Assembly (NCBI GenBank): GCA_002632325.1
Contig: NSJK01000004.1
Location: 1-64,000, forward strand
Reading direction: 5' to 3'
Source: Lysobacterales bacterium
GTDB lineage: Bacteria > Pseudomonadota > Gammaproteobacteria > Xanthomonadales > Rhodanobacteraceae
Length of the DNA: 64,000 nt
The position numbers and the translations under genes were made by a program. Shown piece by piece: positions 25,825 through 37,598 of this stretch. The notes under the pieces were generated by a model, which saw nothing but the letters and a program-made list of their open reading frames with translations, was not told the origin of the DNA and searched no databases. How positions within the stretch are numbered: position 1 is the first letter of the stretch; each line of letters begins with the position of its first letter.

Positions 25825-26751
25825 GTGGACCTGGCCGCCACCTCGGCATTGTTGCGCCTGCTTTCGGACCCGACGCGGGTACGGCTGCTGGCCCTGCTCG
25901 AACGCGAAGAGCTCACCGTGGCGGAGCTGTCGGCGATCCTGCGGCTGGCCCAGCCGCGCGTCTCCACGCATCTGGCCAAGCTCAAGGAGGCCGATCTGGT
26001 GCGCGACCGCCGTGCCGGGGTGTCGTCCTACTACCGCTTCAACGGCGAGCTCGATGCACGCGAGATGGCCCTGCTGCACGCGCTGCGCGAGAACGTCGAC
26101 GACGCCATCCTGCGCGATGACGAGCGTCGCCTTCCCGCCTTGCTGGCCAAACGCGCGCGTGCCGAGGGTTGGGCCGACACGGTCGCCGGCGACATGGAAC
26201 GCCACTACTCGCCCGGCCGCACCTGGGAAGCGCTTGCGCGCGGGATGATGCAACTGGTCGAAACCGGTGACGTGCTCGACATTGCTTCAGGCGATGGCGT
26301 GCTCGCCGAACTGCTGGCGCCGCGCGCGCGCTCGATCATCTGCATCGATGCCAGCGAGCGCGTGGTCGCTGCCGCGCAGCGCCGACTGCAGTCATTTCGC
26401 AATGTCGAGGTGCGCGTGGGCGACATGCACGCGCTCGAGTTCGCCGACGCCCGCTTCGACCTCGTCCTGCTCATGCACGCGCTCACCTACAGCAAGCGAC
26501 CGGCACAGGTGATCGCCGAAGGCGCTCGCGTGTTGCGCCGAGGCGGGCGCCTGCTCGCCGCGACGCTCGCTCGCCACGCCCATCGCACCGCGGTCGAACC
26601 CTTCGGGCATCGCAACCTCGGTTTCACCCTCGACGAGTTGCACGGCCACGCCGGCAAGGCGGGGCTGGAAGTCATCAGTTGCGAGCGCCTCACACGCGAG
26701 CGCCGCGCCCCCCATTTCGAAGTCCTGAGTCTGTTGGCGAGGAAAACATGA
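25825..26751 (+). CDS. ArsR-family regulator fused to a SAM-dependent methyltransferase domain (SahR-like)
   Basis: 308 residues from a GTG at 25825, with AAAAGGA 8 bases upstream; the nearby ATGs are in other frames. The N-terminal ~90 residues are an ArsR winged helix ('[24 protein letters not shown]', recognition helix region '[19 protein letters not shown]'). There are no metal-binding cysteines. Residues ~135-300 form a class I methyltransferase fold with '[16 protein letters not shown]', acidic 'ICIDASE' and '[12 protein letters not shown]'. It sits directly before metH with an ATGA overlap. SahR, an ArsR-family regulator responding to S-adenosylhomocysteine, controls metH in many Proteobacteria, so this is probably its counterpart, with the methyltransferase domain as the ligand sensor. 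Confidence 0.85.
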   Translation: MDLAATSALLRLLSDPTRVRLLALLEREELTVAELSAILRLAQPRVSTHLAKLKEADLVRDRRAGVSSYYRFNGELDAREMALLHALRENVDDAILRDDERRLPALLAKRARAEGWADTVAGDMERHYSPGRTWEALARGMMQLVETGDVLDIASGDGVLAELLAPRARSIICIDASERVVAAAQRRLQSFRNVEVRVGDMHALEFADARFDLVLLMHALTYSKRPAQVIAEGARVLRRGGRLLAATLARHAHRTAVEPFGHRNLGFTLDELHGHAGKAGLEVISCERLTRERRAPHFEVLSLLARKT

Positions 26752-27836
26752 GCCTGCCCTGGTTGAACCCGCAACGCGCCAAGGCGCTGACCGACGCGCT
26801 TGCCCGGCGCATCCTCATCATCGACGGCGCCATGGGCACCATGGTGCAAGGCTACAGGCTCGACGAAGCCGCCTATCGCGGCGAGCGCTTTGTCGAGGGC
26901 TTCGATCGCCTGCACGAACCACAGCGCAATGCCGCCACGCAGCCCGGCCATGACCTCAAGGGCAACAACGACCTGCTCACGCTCACGCGCCCCGACGTGA
27001 TCGGCGCGATCCACGATGCCTATCTGCAAGCCGGCGCCGATTTCATCGAGACCAATACCTTCAACTCGACCTCGATCAGTCAGGCCGACTATCACCTCGA
27101 ACACCTCGTGCGCGAGCTCAATGTCGAAGGCGCGCGCCTCGCGCGTGCGCGCTGCGATGCAGCCGAAGCGGCCACGCCGAACCAGCCGCGCTTCGTGATC
27201 GGCGTGCTCGGCCCGACCAGCCGCACCGCCTCGATCAGCCCCAACGTGAATGATCCGGGCTATCGCAACACCAGTTTCGACGAACTGCGCCTCAACTATC
27301 GCGAAGCCGCCAGCGGCCTCATCGACGGCGGCGCCGACGTGCTCATGGTCGAGACGATCTTCGACACGCTCAACGCCAAGGCCGCGCTGTTCGCGATCGA
27401 GGAAGAATTCGACGCACGTGGCGCGCGTCTGCCGGTGATGATCTCGGGAACGATCACCGACCGCTCGGGCCGCACGCTCTCGGGCCAGACCACCGAGGCG
27501 TTCTACATTTCGGTCGCGCATGCGCAACCGCTCGCGGTCGGCCTCAACTGCGCGCTGGGCGCCAAGGAACTGCGCGAATACGTCGACGCGATGTCGCGCA
27601 TTGCGCAGTGTCACGTCAGCGCCCATCCCAACGCCGGCCTGCCCAACGCCTTCGCCGAATACGACGAAACGCCCGAGGAGATGGCTGCGCTGATCGGCGA
27701 ATTCGCCCGCTCCGGCCTGCTCAACATCGTCGGCGGCTGCTGCGGCACCACGCCCGCCCACATCGCCGCGATTGCCGCTGCGGTTGCCAACGTCGCGCCG
27801 CGCCAGCTGCCGACCCCGATTGCCGCGGCTGCCTGA
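26748..27836 (+). CDS. metH: Methionine synthase, homocysteine-binding module (split MetH, part 1)
   Basis: 362 residues, equal to the first domain only of cobalamin-dependent methionine synthase. It is the zinc barrel that activates homocysteine. 'DGAMGTMVQ' opens it, and the zinc ligands are Cys268 ('GLNCALG') and Cys331/Cys332 ('GGCCGTTP'). The ATG at 26748 overlaps the regulator stop (ATGA). The rest of the enzyme is encoded by the next gene after 34 bases, in a different reading frame and with its own start, so the split is a genuine two-gene arrangement, as known in other Xanthomonadales, rather than a recent frameshift. Confidence 0.93.
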   Translation: MSLPWLNPQRAKALTDALARRILIIDGAMGTMVQGYRLDEAAYRGERFVEGFDRLHEPQRNAATQPGHDLKGNNDLLTLTRPDVIGAIHDAYLQAGADFIETNTFNSTSISQADYHLEHLVRELNVEGARLARARCDAAEAATPNQPRFVIGVLGPTSRTASISPNVNDPGYRNTSFDELRLNYREAASGLIDGGADVLMVETIFDTLNAKAALFAIEEEFDARGARLPVMISGTITDRSGRTLSGQTTEAFYISVAHAQPLAVGLNCALGAKELREYVDAMSRIAQCHVSAHPNAGLPNAFAEYDETPEEMAALIGEFARSGLLNIVGGCCGTTPAHIAAIAAAVANVAPRQLPTPIAAAA

Positions 27837-27870
27837 TCCGCGCCCAAACACGATTGATTGCCTGCCCTCC

Positions 27871-30561
<2,691 letters not shown>

Positions 30562-30585
30562 AATCGGCAAGATGACGATGCGGCG

Positions 30586-30915
30586 TCAGCCCGCACCGGG
30601 GCTGCCGCTCTGCGCTGCGCGATGCCGCGCGTGCACGTAGAGGTTGTAGGAGGCCACGAACATCGGGAACGCATTCTGCAGAATCCCGACCGAATCGTTC
30701 TTGCCCCAGATGAAATAACTCAGCGTCATCATGCTGCCGACCATCGACAGATACCAGAACGCCATCGGCACCGCGACGCGCTTGAGCTTGCGGGTGGCGT
30801 AGAGCTGCACGAACCAGCGCCCGGTGAACAGAAGCGCGCCGCCATAGCCGACCAGTTTCCACGGCGTGATCGTCACGTTGTGGATCTGCAGGATGACCTC
30901 GTTCATTAAGCTCAT
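30586..30915 (-). CDS. Small membrane protein with lipid-A-disaccharide synthase N-terminal-like (LAB_N) domain
   Basis: 109 residues with three hydrophobic helices ('LVGYGGALLFTGRWFVQLYA', 'FWYLSMVGSMMTLSYFIW', 'AFPMFVASYNLYV'). The pattern G-G-x-x-L-F-x-x-R-W-x-x-Q and the aromatic residues resemble the LAB_N domain, a three-helix unit found alone or fused to other envelope enzymes. Role unknown; despite the name it is not known to make lipid A. Single gene, converging on metH. Confidence 0.75.
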   Translation of the reverse strand: MSLMNEVILQIHNVTITPWKLVGYGGALLFTGRWFVQLYATRKLKRVAVPMAFWYLSMVGSMMTLSYFIWGKNDSVGILQNAFPMFVASYNLYVHARHRAAQSGSPGAG

Positions 30916-30986
30916 GGGCGCTTACCACAACGGGAAAGCGCGCATTTTACCGTGATGTCGCCTTTCGGCCGCGTGTCGGGAAACAA

Positions 30987-31012
30987 GAAAGGCCGCAAAT
31001 TCGCGGCCTTTC
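30987..31012 (-). terminator. Rho-independent terminator of phaEC
   Basis: On the minus strand GAAAGGCCGC and GCGGCCTTTC (31012 down to 30987) form a 10-bp stem with a 6-base loop, followed by TTGTTT. It starts 24 bases after the phaC stop. Confidence 0.85.
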
Positions 31013-31035
31013 TCGCGACAAACTGTCGGCAAGGA

Positions 31036-32100
31036 TCAGGTTCGCGCGGCGAGCCACTCGTGGATAGCGCTTGGCACTTCGCGCTGGGCACGCCCTGACA
31101 CGTAGATGCCGATGTGACCGCCACGAAACGCAACCTGAGTGTAATCCTTGGTACCGACGTGCTCGGCGAGCACGCGCGAGGCCGCTGGCGGCACCAGATG
31201 ATCCTGCTCGGCAAACACATTGAGCACGGGCATGCTGATGTTGCCCAGATGCACGTCGCGACCGCCGATCTTGAGCCCACCCTTGATCAGCTTGTTGCCC
31301 TGGTAGAAATCCTTGAGGAACTGGCGGAACGCCTCGCCCGCCTGATCAGGTGAATCGAAGATCCACTTTTCCATGCGCAGGAAGTTTTCCATTTCGACCT
31401 TGTTGTCGAGGATGTCGACCAGGCCGATGTATTTCTGCTGATTGAGCCGCACCGGCTTGAGCATGAGATAGCACAGGTTCATGAGATCGGCCGGCACGTT
31501 GCCGAGCGTGTCCACGAACAGATCGATGTCGAGCTTCTGCACCCAGTTCGACAGCATGTTGTCGGGCGTCTGGAAATCGACCGGCGTCACCATGGTGATG
31601 AGGTTCTGCACCTTGTGCGGATGCAGCGCGGCAAAGCACAGTGAGAACGCGCCGCCCTGGCAGATCCCGAGCAGGTTGATCTTGCGCACGCGGCGATGGC
31701 GCGCGACCGCATCGACCGCCCGCGCGATGTAGCCGTTGATGTAGTCATCGAGCGTGAGCCAGCGATCGGCACCATCGGGATAGCCCCAGTCGATGAGGTA
31801 GACGTCCTCGCCCTTGGCGAGCAGGTTCTTCACCAGCGAACGGTCATCCTGCAGATCGACCATGTACGGACGATTGACCAGCGCGTAGACGATGAGGATC
31901 GGCACCTTCGCGGTCGGCGCGCGCTCGCCCTTGAAGCGGTACACGACGACCTTGTCCTCGCGATAAATCTCTTCCTTGGCGGTGACGCCGAAATCGACGT
32001 CGTCCATCGAACGCAGCGTTTCGAGCGCAGCGCCGAGCTTGCGCTGGGTGGTGATGACTTCTTCGGCGGCCTTGGCCGGCTGGATCTTGACGGCTTGCAT
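31036..32100 (-). CDS. phaC: Poly(3-hydroxyalkanoate) synthase, class III subunit PhaC
   Basis: 354 residues, the size of class III PhaC (Allochromatium type), shorter than class I enzymes. It polymerises (R)-3-hydroxyacyl-CoA at the granule surface. The lipase-like box is 'GICQGG' with Cys147 as nucleophile; Asp300 ('AEQDHLVP') and His329 ('RGGHIGIY') complete the triad, each two residues earlier than in Allochromatium (149/302/331). It needs PhaE, whose gene ends 11 bases upstream on the same strand. A terminator follows. No phaA or phaB gene is in the window. Confidence 0.95.
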   Translation of the reverse strand: MQAVKIQPAKAAEEVITTQRKLGAALETLRSMDDVDFGVTAKEEIYREDKVVVYRFKGERAPTAKVPILIVYALVNRPYMVDLQDDRSLVKNLLAKGEDVYLIDWGYPDGADRWLTLDDYINGYIARAVDAVARHRRVRKINLLGICQGGAFSLCFAALHPHKVQNLITMVTPVDFQTPDNMLSNWVQKLDIDLFVDTLGNVPADLMNLCYLMLKPVRLNQQKYIGLVDILDNKVEMENFLRMEKWIFDSPDQAGEAFRQFLKDFYQGNKLIKGGLKIGGRDVHLGNISMPVLNVFAEQDHLVPPAASRVLAEHVGTKDYTQVAFRGGHIGIYVSGRAQREVPSAIHEWLAART

Positions 32101-32111
32101 GGGAGCCTCGC

Positions 32112-33374
32112 TCAGCTATGCGCGCGCTTGCCGCGCCGGGTGGTCGCGGCCTTGGCGCCACGGGATGACTTTGCGGGCGCGGCCTTGTTGCCGCGTGCCT
32201 TGCGCTTGCCGCCGAGTGAAGCATCTGCGAACTGCGCGATGCGGGTGGCAAAGCCGCCGCTGGCCGCAGCCGCCGCACGCCGTGGCGCTGCCTTTTCGGG
32301 CGCCACTCTTGCGGGCGCCGTCTTTGCGCTTTGCTTCTTCGGTTTCGTCGCTGCAGCCCGCGGCTTGTCCACGCGCGCCACGGACGGCGCAGCCGCGACT
32401 TGCGCCGATGTTTTCGCTCGCTCACCCAGCGCCTGCCTGACCGCGTTGCGTGCCAGCGTCTCGAGTTCGCCACGCAGATCGGCAATCTCATCGATGAGGG
32501 CATCGCCGCCGCGCAAGCCGCGCACCTCGCGACGCAGTGCCTGCAAGCGCTCGCCGATGCTGTCGATCTCGCTGCGTGTGGGCACGCCCATGTCGCTGCT
32601 CAGGCGCTCGACTTCCTTTTGCACGTGCGAGCGCACGCGCATCTGCGCGTTGACCAGATCACCGTAGACCTCGCGGTATTCCTGCGACAGCGCGATGTCG
32701 GCATAGGCCTCTTCGATCGCATCGACCCACAGATCGTAGAGCGCGCGCAGTGATTCGATCTGGCGGCCCGGCTGCTCACGCTCGGAGAGTTTGCCTTCGA
32801 ACAGCTCGAAACCGCGCTTGGCGGCGCGCAGCATGAGCTCGTTGTGGCGCTGGATCTGCTGTTGGTAGTCGAACCAGGCCAGCGCCGCATTCTGCTGATT
32901 CACCTGATGCTCGCGCGCCGGGCCGAAACTCGGCAACTTGAGCCAGGACTTGAGATCGCGCAGGTCGGGCGCTGCCGTTTGTCCGAAGCCGGACATGCCC
33001 AGCGCAAACGGATTCATGCCTGCGGCCGATCCCGGCCAGAGCTTGGCGAACGGATGTTCGAACGCGCCAGCCATGCCGTCGGGCGCCGCGAACATGCGTT
33101 TGAGCGGCTCGATCCAGCCCGACATGCCTTCGGCGTTGATGCCGCCGACGTTCATGCCGGCCTGCAGGAAGGACAGGTAATCGCGCGCCCCTTGCACGAA
33201 GCGCTCGATCGTTTCGGTCGGCGTGGCGTTGTTGCCGCCGAACAGTGCCGACCATTTCTCGAAGGCATTGGGCGGTTGCGCGCCTGCGCGCATCCATTCG
33301 GCCCATGGCCCGGCAGACTGCTGCAGCAACGCCTGCCACTGTCTGGTTGCATCGGAAAAGAACGCTTCGGACAC
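32112..33374 (-). CDS. phaE: Class III PHA synthase subunit PhaE with a histone-like Lys/Ala C-terminal tail
   Basis: 420 residues from a GTG at 33374 ('VSEAFFSDATRQW', GAGGGCGG upstream); a longer frame reaches 33434 but looks non-coding. Residues ~1-290 match PhaE, the partner that activates PhaC ('ALAWFDYQQQIQRHNELML', 'LYDLWVDAIEEAYADIA'). A coiled coil follows (~270-315, 'IGERLQALRREVRGLRG'). The last ~100 residues are Ala/Lys/Arg/Pro-rich ('KPRAAATKPKKQSAKTAP', 'RGAKAATTRRGKRAHS') and resemble the H1-like DNA-binding tail of Pseudomonas PhaF. Known PhaE proteins are about 350-370 residues, so the tail accounts for the extra length. Operon with phaC; a PmtA-like gene lies 69 bases upstream. 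Confidence 0.9.
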   Translation of the reverse strand: MSEAFFSDATRQWQALLQQSAGPWAEWMRAGAQPPNAFEKWSALFGGNNATPTETIERFVQGARDYLSFLQAGMNVGGINAEGMSGWIEPLKRMFAAPDGMAGAFEHPFAKLWPGSAAGMNPFALGMSGFGQTAAPDLRDLKSWLKLPSFGPAREHQVNQQNAALAWFDYQQQIQRHNELMLRAAKRGFELFEGKLSEREQPGRQIESLRALYDLWVDAIEEAYADIALSQEYREVYGDLVNAQMRVRSHVQKEVERLSSDMGVPTRSEIDSIGERLQALRREVRGLRGGDALIDEIADLRGELETLARNAVRQALGERAKTSAQVAAAPSVARVDKPRAAATKPKKQSAKTAPARVAPEKAAPRRAAAAASGGFATRIAQFADASLGGKRKARGNKAAPAKSSRGAKAATTRRGKRAHS

Positions 33375-33443
33375 GATCCGCCCTCGCTGACAAGATGGCA
33401 CATGATACCGCGCCGCAGCATCCCGATCAGGCACAAACGGATT

Positions 33444-34061
33444 TCAGTCGGCGCGACGCGACAACTTGTAGACGAAGGCTGGCGGCAGATTGAGGGGCGC
33501 GAAGCCGACGCGCGTTGCGGTCAATCCCAATTCCTCGAGCAAATCCTGCGGAATCGGCGCCTTGGGCCCGTAGGTGAACTGGATCAGGCTGCGTCCCTTG
33601 CCGAGTACCGCAAAGACCGCTTCGAGGATCTGCTTCTGGATTTCGCGCGGCATGGCAAGAAAGCCGAGCCCGCTCACCACCGCATCGATACCGCCGTCGA
33701 GGCTTGCGCCGGCGACGATTCCCTGCAGATCGCGCGCATCGCCATTGATGATTTGAAGTTGCTGAAAACGCCGACACAGCACGGCGTGGAACTCGGGATT
33801 GAGCTCGACCACCAGCAGGTTGCGTGGCGAGATGCCTTGCGTGAGCAGGGCTTGCGTGAACACGCCGGTGCCTGCCCCCAGCTCGACCACGCAGCGCGCG
33901 TCCGCAGGAAGCTGACGCATCATCTGGCGCGTGAGCTGACGACCCGACGGCACCATCGACGCGGTGGTCAAGGGATGACGCGCCCATTGCAGGAAGAAGG
34001 CCCACGCAGCGGGGTGATCATGATTTGCTGCGGAAACTCCGCTGCCTTCTGGTTCGCTCAT
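33444..34061 (-). CDS. PmtA-like phospholipid N-methyltransferase / rRNA adenine methyltransferase-fold protein
   Basis: 205 residues. Class I methyltransferase fold: 'HPLTTASMVPSGRQLTR' at the N-terminus, SAM motif I 'VVELGAGTGVFTQALL', acidic 'VVELNPEFHAV' and 'INGDARDL', then 'DAVVSGLGFLAMP'. The N-terminal 'ASMVPSG' motif and overall length fit the phosphatidylethanolamine N-methyltransferase PmtA group. If it acts that way, the product is phosphatidylcholine or a methylated intermediate. It is on the phaE-phaC strand, directly upstream. Substrate assignment is uncertain. Confidence 0.72.
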   Translation of the reverse strand: MSEPEGSGVSAANHDHPAAWAFFLQWARHPLTTASMVPSGRQLTRQMMRQLPADARCVVELGAGTGVFTQALLTQGISPRNLLVVELNPEFHAVLCRRFQQLQIINGDARDLQGIVAGASLDGGIDAVVSGLGFLAMPREIQKQILEAVFAVLGKGRSLIQFTYGPKAPIPQDLLEELGLTATRVGFAPLNLPPAFVYKLSRRAD

Positions 34062-34148
34062 GCAGATGCCATGGATCGCCGGGCGCGCATCATAGCGTGC
34101 CGGCGCCCTGCTCCGCGCAGGGCCGGCTCACTGGACTGGACAAAGGAA

Positions 34149-34181
34149 GCCCCGCAACGATCAGGGGAACCGTTGCGGGGC
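34149..34181 (-). terminator. Strong hairpin, probable terminator of the Gly/Tyr-rich gene
   Basis: GCCCCGCAACG (34149-34159) pairs perfectly with CGTTGCGGGGC (34171-34181), loop 11 bases. On the minus strand it is followed by TTCCTTTG. It lies about 50 bases after the stop at 34232. Confidence 0.7.
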
Positions 34182-34231
34182 GGACGCGGACGGCATGAAG
34201 GGGAGGGGAGAGCCGTCAGCGTGGAACCGGA

Positions 34232-34708
34232 TCAGCGGCGGTAGTAGCCGTCGCGATCGTAATAGCTCGCTCGACGTCCGTAGTCGCCGCGATAGCTGTC
34301 GCGGTAGTAACTGCGATGAACGACGCGATGGCTGCGATAGCCGTAGTCATCGTGGTAACGCGCACCGTACCAAACCGGATAGCTGTAATACGCCGGCATG
34401 TAGTAGCTGCTGTAGTAGCTTGGGCCGTAGTAGGCCGGGTAGCTGTAGTTGCCGGCCCAACCGTAGCCATATCCACCGTAGCCGTAGCCACGATAACCAT
34501 GACCCCAGCCGCCGTAACCGACGCTGGCGTTCCAGCCGTTGTAGCCATGACCCCAACCGCCGTGGCCACCGGAATAGCCAATGCTCACGCCCGGGAAATT
34601 GAAGCCGACACCCCAGCTCACGTGACCGCGGGCCAACGCGGCAGGCGCACACGCCATGCCTGCCAGGATCAGGATTCCAAACACCCAATTGCGCAGTCGA
34701 GTCGTCAT
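34232..34708 (-). CDS. Secreted Gly/Tyr-rich low-complexity protein
   Basis: 158 residues from the ATG at 34708; a start at 34738 would add 10. A signal peptide ends near 'APAALARG'. The mature part is dominated by Gly, Tyr, Trp, His and Ser in short imperfect repeats (GGWGHGYNGW, GGWGHGYRGYGYGGYGYG, then YY-rich blocks) and ends in a basic Arg/Tyr stretch. Proteins like this occur as exported, surface-associated or matrix proteins in Xanthomonadales, but none that I can name with confidence. A strong hairpin follows the gene. Confidence 0.7.
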   Translation of the reverse strand: MTTRLRNWVFGILILAGMACAPAALARGHVSWGVGFNFPGVSIGYSGGHGGWGHGYNGWNASVGYGGWGHGYRGYGYGGYGYGWAGNYSYPAYYGPSYYSSYYMPAYYSYPVWYGARYHDDYGYRSHRVVHRSYYRDSYRGDYGRRASYYDRDGYYRR

Positions 34709-34786
34709 GTTCAGCACCCCGTCGATTGACGGCTCCATCCTAGGCTACGGTGCTGAATCGGATGTGAAACGAAAACGAGACAATCG

Positions 34787-36958
34787 TTAAATTTTCGCAC
34801 CGGCCGACGCCCGCACCCGCAGCTCGTAGCTGTGATGCACATGGCTGTTGCGGGCGAAGTCGAACGGAATCGTCTGTGCGGTCGTCTCGCGCACCTCGAA
34901 GGCTTCGGCAAGCTGCGCATCGAGGCGGAATCGGCGCAGGTTGTTCGAAAACAGGATCACGCCACCCGGGGCGAGTCGCGCAGCGCACAGGCGCAGCAGT
35001 TCGACGTGGTCGCGCTGCACGTCGAAGTCCTCGGCGCGCTTGGAGTTCGAGAAGGTCGGCGGGTCGACGAAGATGAGATCGTATTGACCGCGCGCATGGC
35101 GCAACCACTCCAATGCATCGGCCTGGATCAACTGGTGCTTCGGCCCGACGATGCCGTTGAGCGTGAAGTTCTCGGTCGCCCATTCCAGATAGGTTGCCGA
35201 CAGATCCACGCTGGTGGTGGCTGCGGCGCCACCTGCTGCGGCGTAGACGCTGACCGCGCCGGTGTAGCAGAACAGATTGAGGAAACGCTTGCGCGCGGCC
35301 AGTGCGCGCACCTGCGCGCGGATCGGTCGATGGTCGAGGAACAGTCCCGTGTCGAGATAATCGAACAGGTTGACGCGAAAGCGCAGGCCGCCCTCTTCCA
35401 CTTCGAGAAACTCGCTGCGCTGGGCGAAGCGCCCGTACTTGGAGCCGCCCTTGGCCTTGTAACGTGTCTTGAGCGCAATGCGCTCGCGCGGCACCTCGAG
35501 CGCCTGCCCGGCCGCGCGCACCAATTCGCGCAGACGATCGCGTGCGACCTCTTCGGGAATCTCGCGCGGCGGCGCGTATTCCTGAATGTGCAGCCAGACT
35601 TGCGGCTCGCCGGAATCCGCACACCTCGTGTACACGTCGATCGCTGCCGAATACTCGGGCAGATCGGCGTCATACGCCCGCCAGCAACTGATGCCTTCGC
35701 GCTGCAGGCGCTTGCGCAGGTGGCGCAGCGTCTTGCCAATCCGGTTCGCGACTGCCTGCGCGCCTGCCGAGAGCGGCTTGGGCGCATGATCCGGCGACTC
35801 CGCCGGCGCATTCAGGTCGAACAGCAGCAGTCGACATTCGAGCGCGCCGTTGTAGAGCGTGTAGCGCTTGTGCGCGCGCAGTCCGAGCACATGGCCAAGT
35901 TCGTCATCGGCCACGATCACACCGGCTTGCCAGCCCTTGAATTCCTCACGCAGGCGCTGACCGAAGGCGCGATACAACGATGCCAGTTCGACGGCTTCAC
36001 CGAGGCGTTCGCCATAGGGCGGATTGCAGACCACCAAGCCTTGTTCGATGCCTGCAGGCCGCTGCAGGTGCTCGGCCGACTGCCGTGCCAGATGCAGAAA
36101 TCCCGCCACGCCCGCGGCCTGCGCATTGCGCCGCGCCTCGGCGAGCACCTGCGGATCGACGTCGAAACCGAAGAACACCGGCTGCAGGGCGCGCAAACCC
36201 TCTTGCGCGCGGGTCTGCGCTTCTTCGTGCAGACGCGTCCACAAGGCCGCGTCGTGTCCGCGCCAGCCGAGCAAGCCAAAATACTCGCGGCGCAGACCCG
36301 GCGCGACATCGGCGGCGATATGCGCGCCTTCGATCAACAGCGTCGCCGAGCCGCACATCGGATCGAGCAGCGCCCCACCCTGCCGCGCAATCTGCGGCCA
36401 GCCTGAGCGCAGCAAGATCGCAGCCGCGAGCGTTTCCTTGAGCGGCGCCTCGCCGGTGCCCTGACGCCAGCCGCGCCGATGCAGCGGCGTGCCGGACAGG
36501 TCGAGCGCAATCCCAGCGCGTCCCTTGTGCAGGCGCACGTTGACGCGAATCGAAGGCTGCTCGACCTCGACATCGGGGCGCGCGCCACAGTGCTCGCGAA
36601 ACTGATCGACGATCGCATCCTTGACGCGCAAGGCCGTGAACTGCGAGTGGCGCAGGCCCTCGCCGCCACCGACCGCATCGACCGCGAAGCTGCCTTCGAC
36701 GGCCAAGTGCGCGCCCCAGTCGATCGCGCGCACACCGGCGTACAGCGTATCGGCGTCGCCCGCCTCGAATTCGGCCAATTGCAACAGGATGCGGCTCGCC
36801 AGTCGCGACCACAGACAGGCACGATAGCCCAGCTCGAGTTCGCCGCTGAAATGCACGCCCGCGAGTGCCTCGCGCGCATCGCCCGCACCCAATCCCTGCA
36901 ACTCGTCGCGCAGCAGGTATTCCATGCCCTTGGCGCAGGTGGCGAAGAACTTGTGCAT
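34787..36958 (-). CDS. rlmL: Bifunctional 23S rRNA methyltransferase RlmKL (m2G2445 and m7G2069)
   Basis: 723 residues (E. coli 702). Order: N-terminal THUMP-containing part, first methyltransferase (RlmL half) with 'LLDPMCGSATLLIEGA' and 'NPPYGERLG', then the RlmK half with 'FLNLFCYTGAVSVYAAAGGA' and 'FVDPPTFSNSKR'. Both active sites are intact. It methylates G2445 and G2069 in helix 74 of 23S rRNA. The ATG at 36958 gives the family start 'MHKFFATCAKGME'; it lies one base after the stop of the upstream hydrolase gene, so the two are probably coupled. Confidence 0.95.
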   Translation of the reverse strand: MHKFFATCAKGMEYLLRDELQGLGAGDAREALAGVHFSGELELGYRACLWSRLASRILLQLAEFEAGDADTLYAGVRAIDWGAHLAVEGSFAVDAVGGGEGLRHSQFTALRVKDAIVDQFREHCGARPDVEVEQPSIRVNVRLHKGRAGIALDLSGTPLHRRGWRQGTGEAPLKETLAAAILLRSGWPQIARQGGALLDPMCGSATLLIEGAHIAADVAPGLRREYFGLLGWRGHDAALWTRLHEEAQTRAQEGLRALQPVFFGFDVDPQVLAEARRNAQAAGVAGFLHLARQSAEHLQRPAGIEQGLVVCNPPYGERLGEAVELASLYRAFGQRLREEFKGWQAGVIVADDELGHVLGLRAHKRYTLYNGALECRLLLFDLNAPAESPDHAPKPLSAGAQAVANRIGKTLRHLRKRLQREGISCWRAYDADLPEYSAAIDVYTRCADSGEPQVWLHIQEYAPPREIPEEVARDRLRELVRAAGQALEVPRERIALKTRYKAKGGSKYGRFAQRSEFLEVEEGGLRFRVNLFDYLDTGLFLDHRPIRAQVRALAARKRFLNLFCYTGAVSVYAAAGGAAATTSVDLSATYLEWATENFTLNGIVGPKHQLIQADALEWLRHARGQYDLIFVDPPTFSNSKRAEDFDVQRDHVELLRLCAARLAPGGVILFSNNLRRFRLDAQLAEAFEVRETTAQTIPFDFARNSHVHHSYELRVRASAGAKI

Positions 36959-36959
36959 G

Positions 36960-37472
36960 TCAGCCGAGCCCGCCGAGGAACTGTCCGAACAACTGCGCAC
37001 AGAGTTCAACATGCGCGCCGAGGCGATGGTCGTCATCGACGAGATGCAAGGTGGCTGCGCGTGTTCGTGCGAATTCGATCACCGGCTCGACCGCGCACAG
37101 TTCGTCGCGCCAGCCGTGCACCAGCGCGCTCGGTACCGCCGCCGCATCAAAGGCCAGGGAGTAACCCTTGACCGCAATCGGCACCGCGAGCAGGAACAGT
37201 CCATCGCAGGCAATTCGCAGCGACGCGAGGCCGGAAATGAAGGCACCCATGCTCGAACCCGCAAGCACGACACGCCCCTGATTCGGCACATGCTCAAGCA
37301 GGTACGCGATGCGCGCGTCGATCTCGCGCACGTCGCGCCGCGCATCGATGTCGCGATAATCGGGACGTACGCTCCCCCAGCCCAGCGCATCGCAGACCTG
37401 CGCCAAGGCGCTCACCTTGGTCGCCTGCGGCCCGCTTTCGAGGCCATGCGAAAGAATCACGCTACCTTTCAT
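36960..37472 (-). CDS. Small alpha/beta-hydrolase (YqiA/UPF0227-like)
   Basis: 170 residues from the ATG at 37472; the frame extends to 37523 but similarity begins at 'MKGSVILSHGLESGP'. Compact hydrolase: 'LSHGLESGPQATK' oxyanion region, nucleophile elbow 'GSSMGA', 'HGWRDELC' with the acid, and His in 'DDDHRLG'. It is a cytoplasmic esterase or thioesterase of unknown substrate. It ends one base before the rlmL start. Confidence 0.8.
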   Translation of the reverse strand: MKGSVILSHGLESGPQATKVSALAQVCDALGWGSVRPDYRDIDARRDVREIDARIAYLLEHVPNQGRVVLAGSSMGAFISGLASLRIACDGLFLLAVPIAVKGYSLAFDAAAVPSALVHGWRDELCAVEPVIEFARTRAATLHLVDDDHRLGAHVELCAQLFGQFLGGLG

Positions 37473-37598
37473 CGGCAATCTGGAATCGGCAAAGAAGCCA
37501 GCATACCGGTTCGGCACACTCATCGGTTCACTGCGCGGGTGCGCGAGATGTCACGAAAGCCTGTAGGCTGCGCCACGCCCACACTTGCCCAACACACC

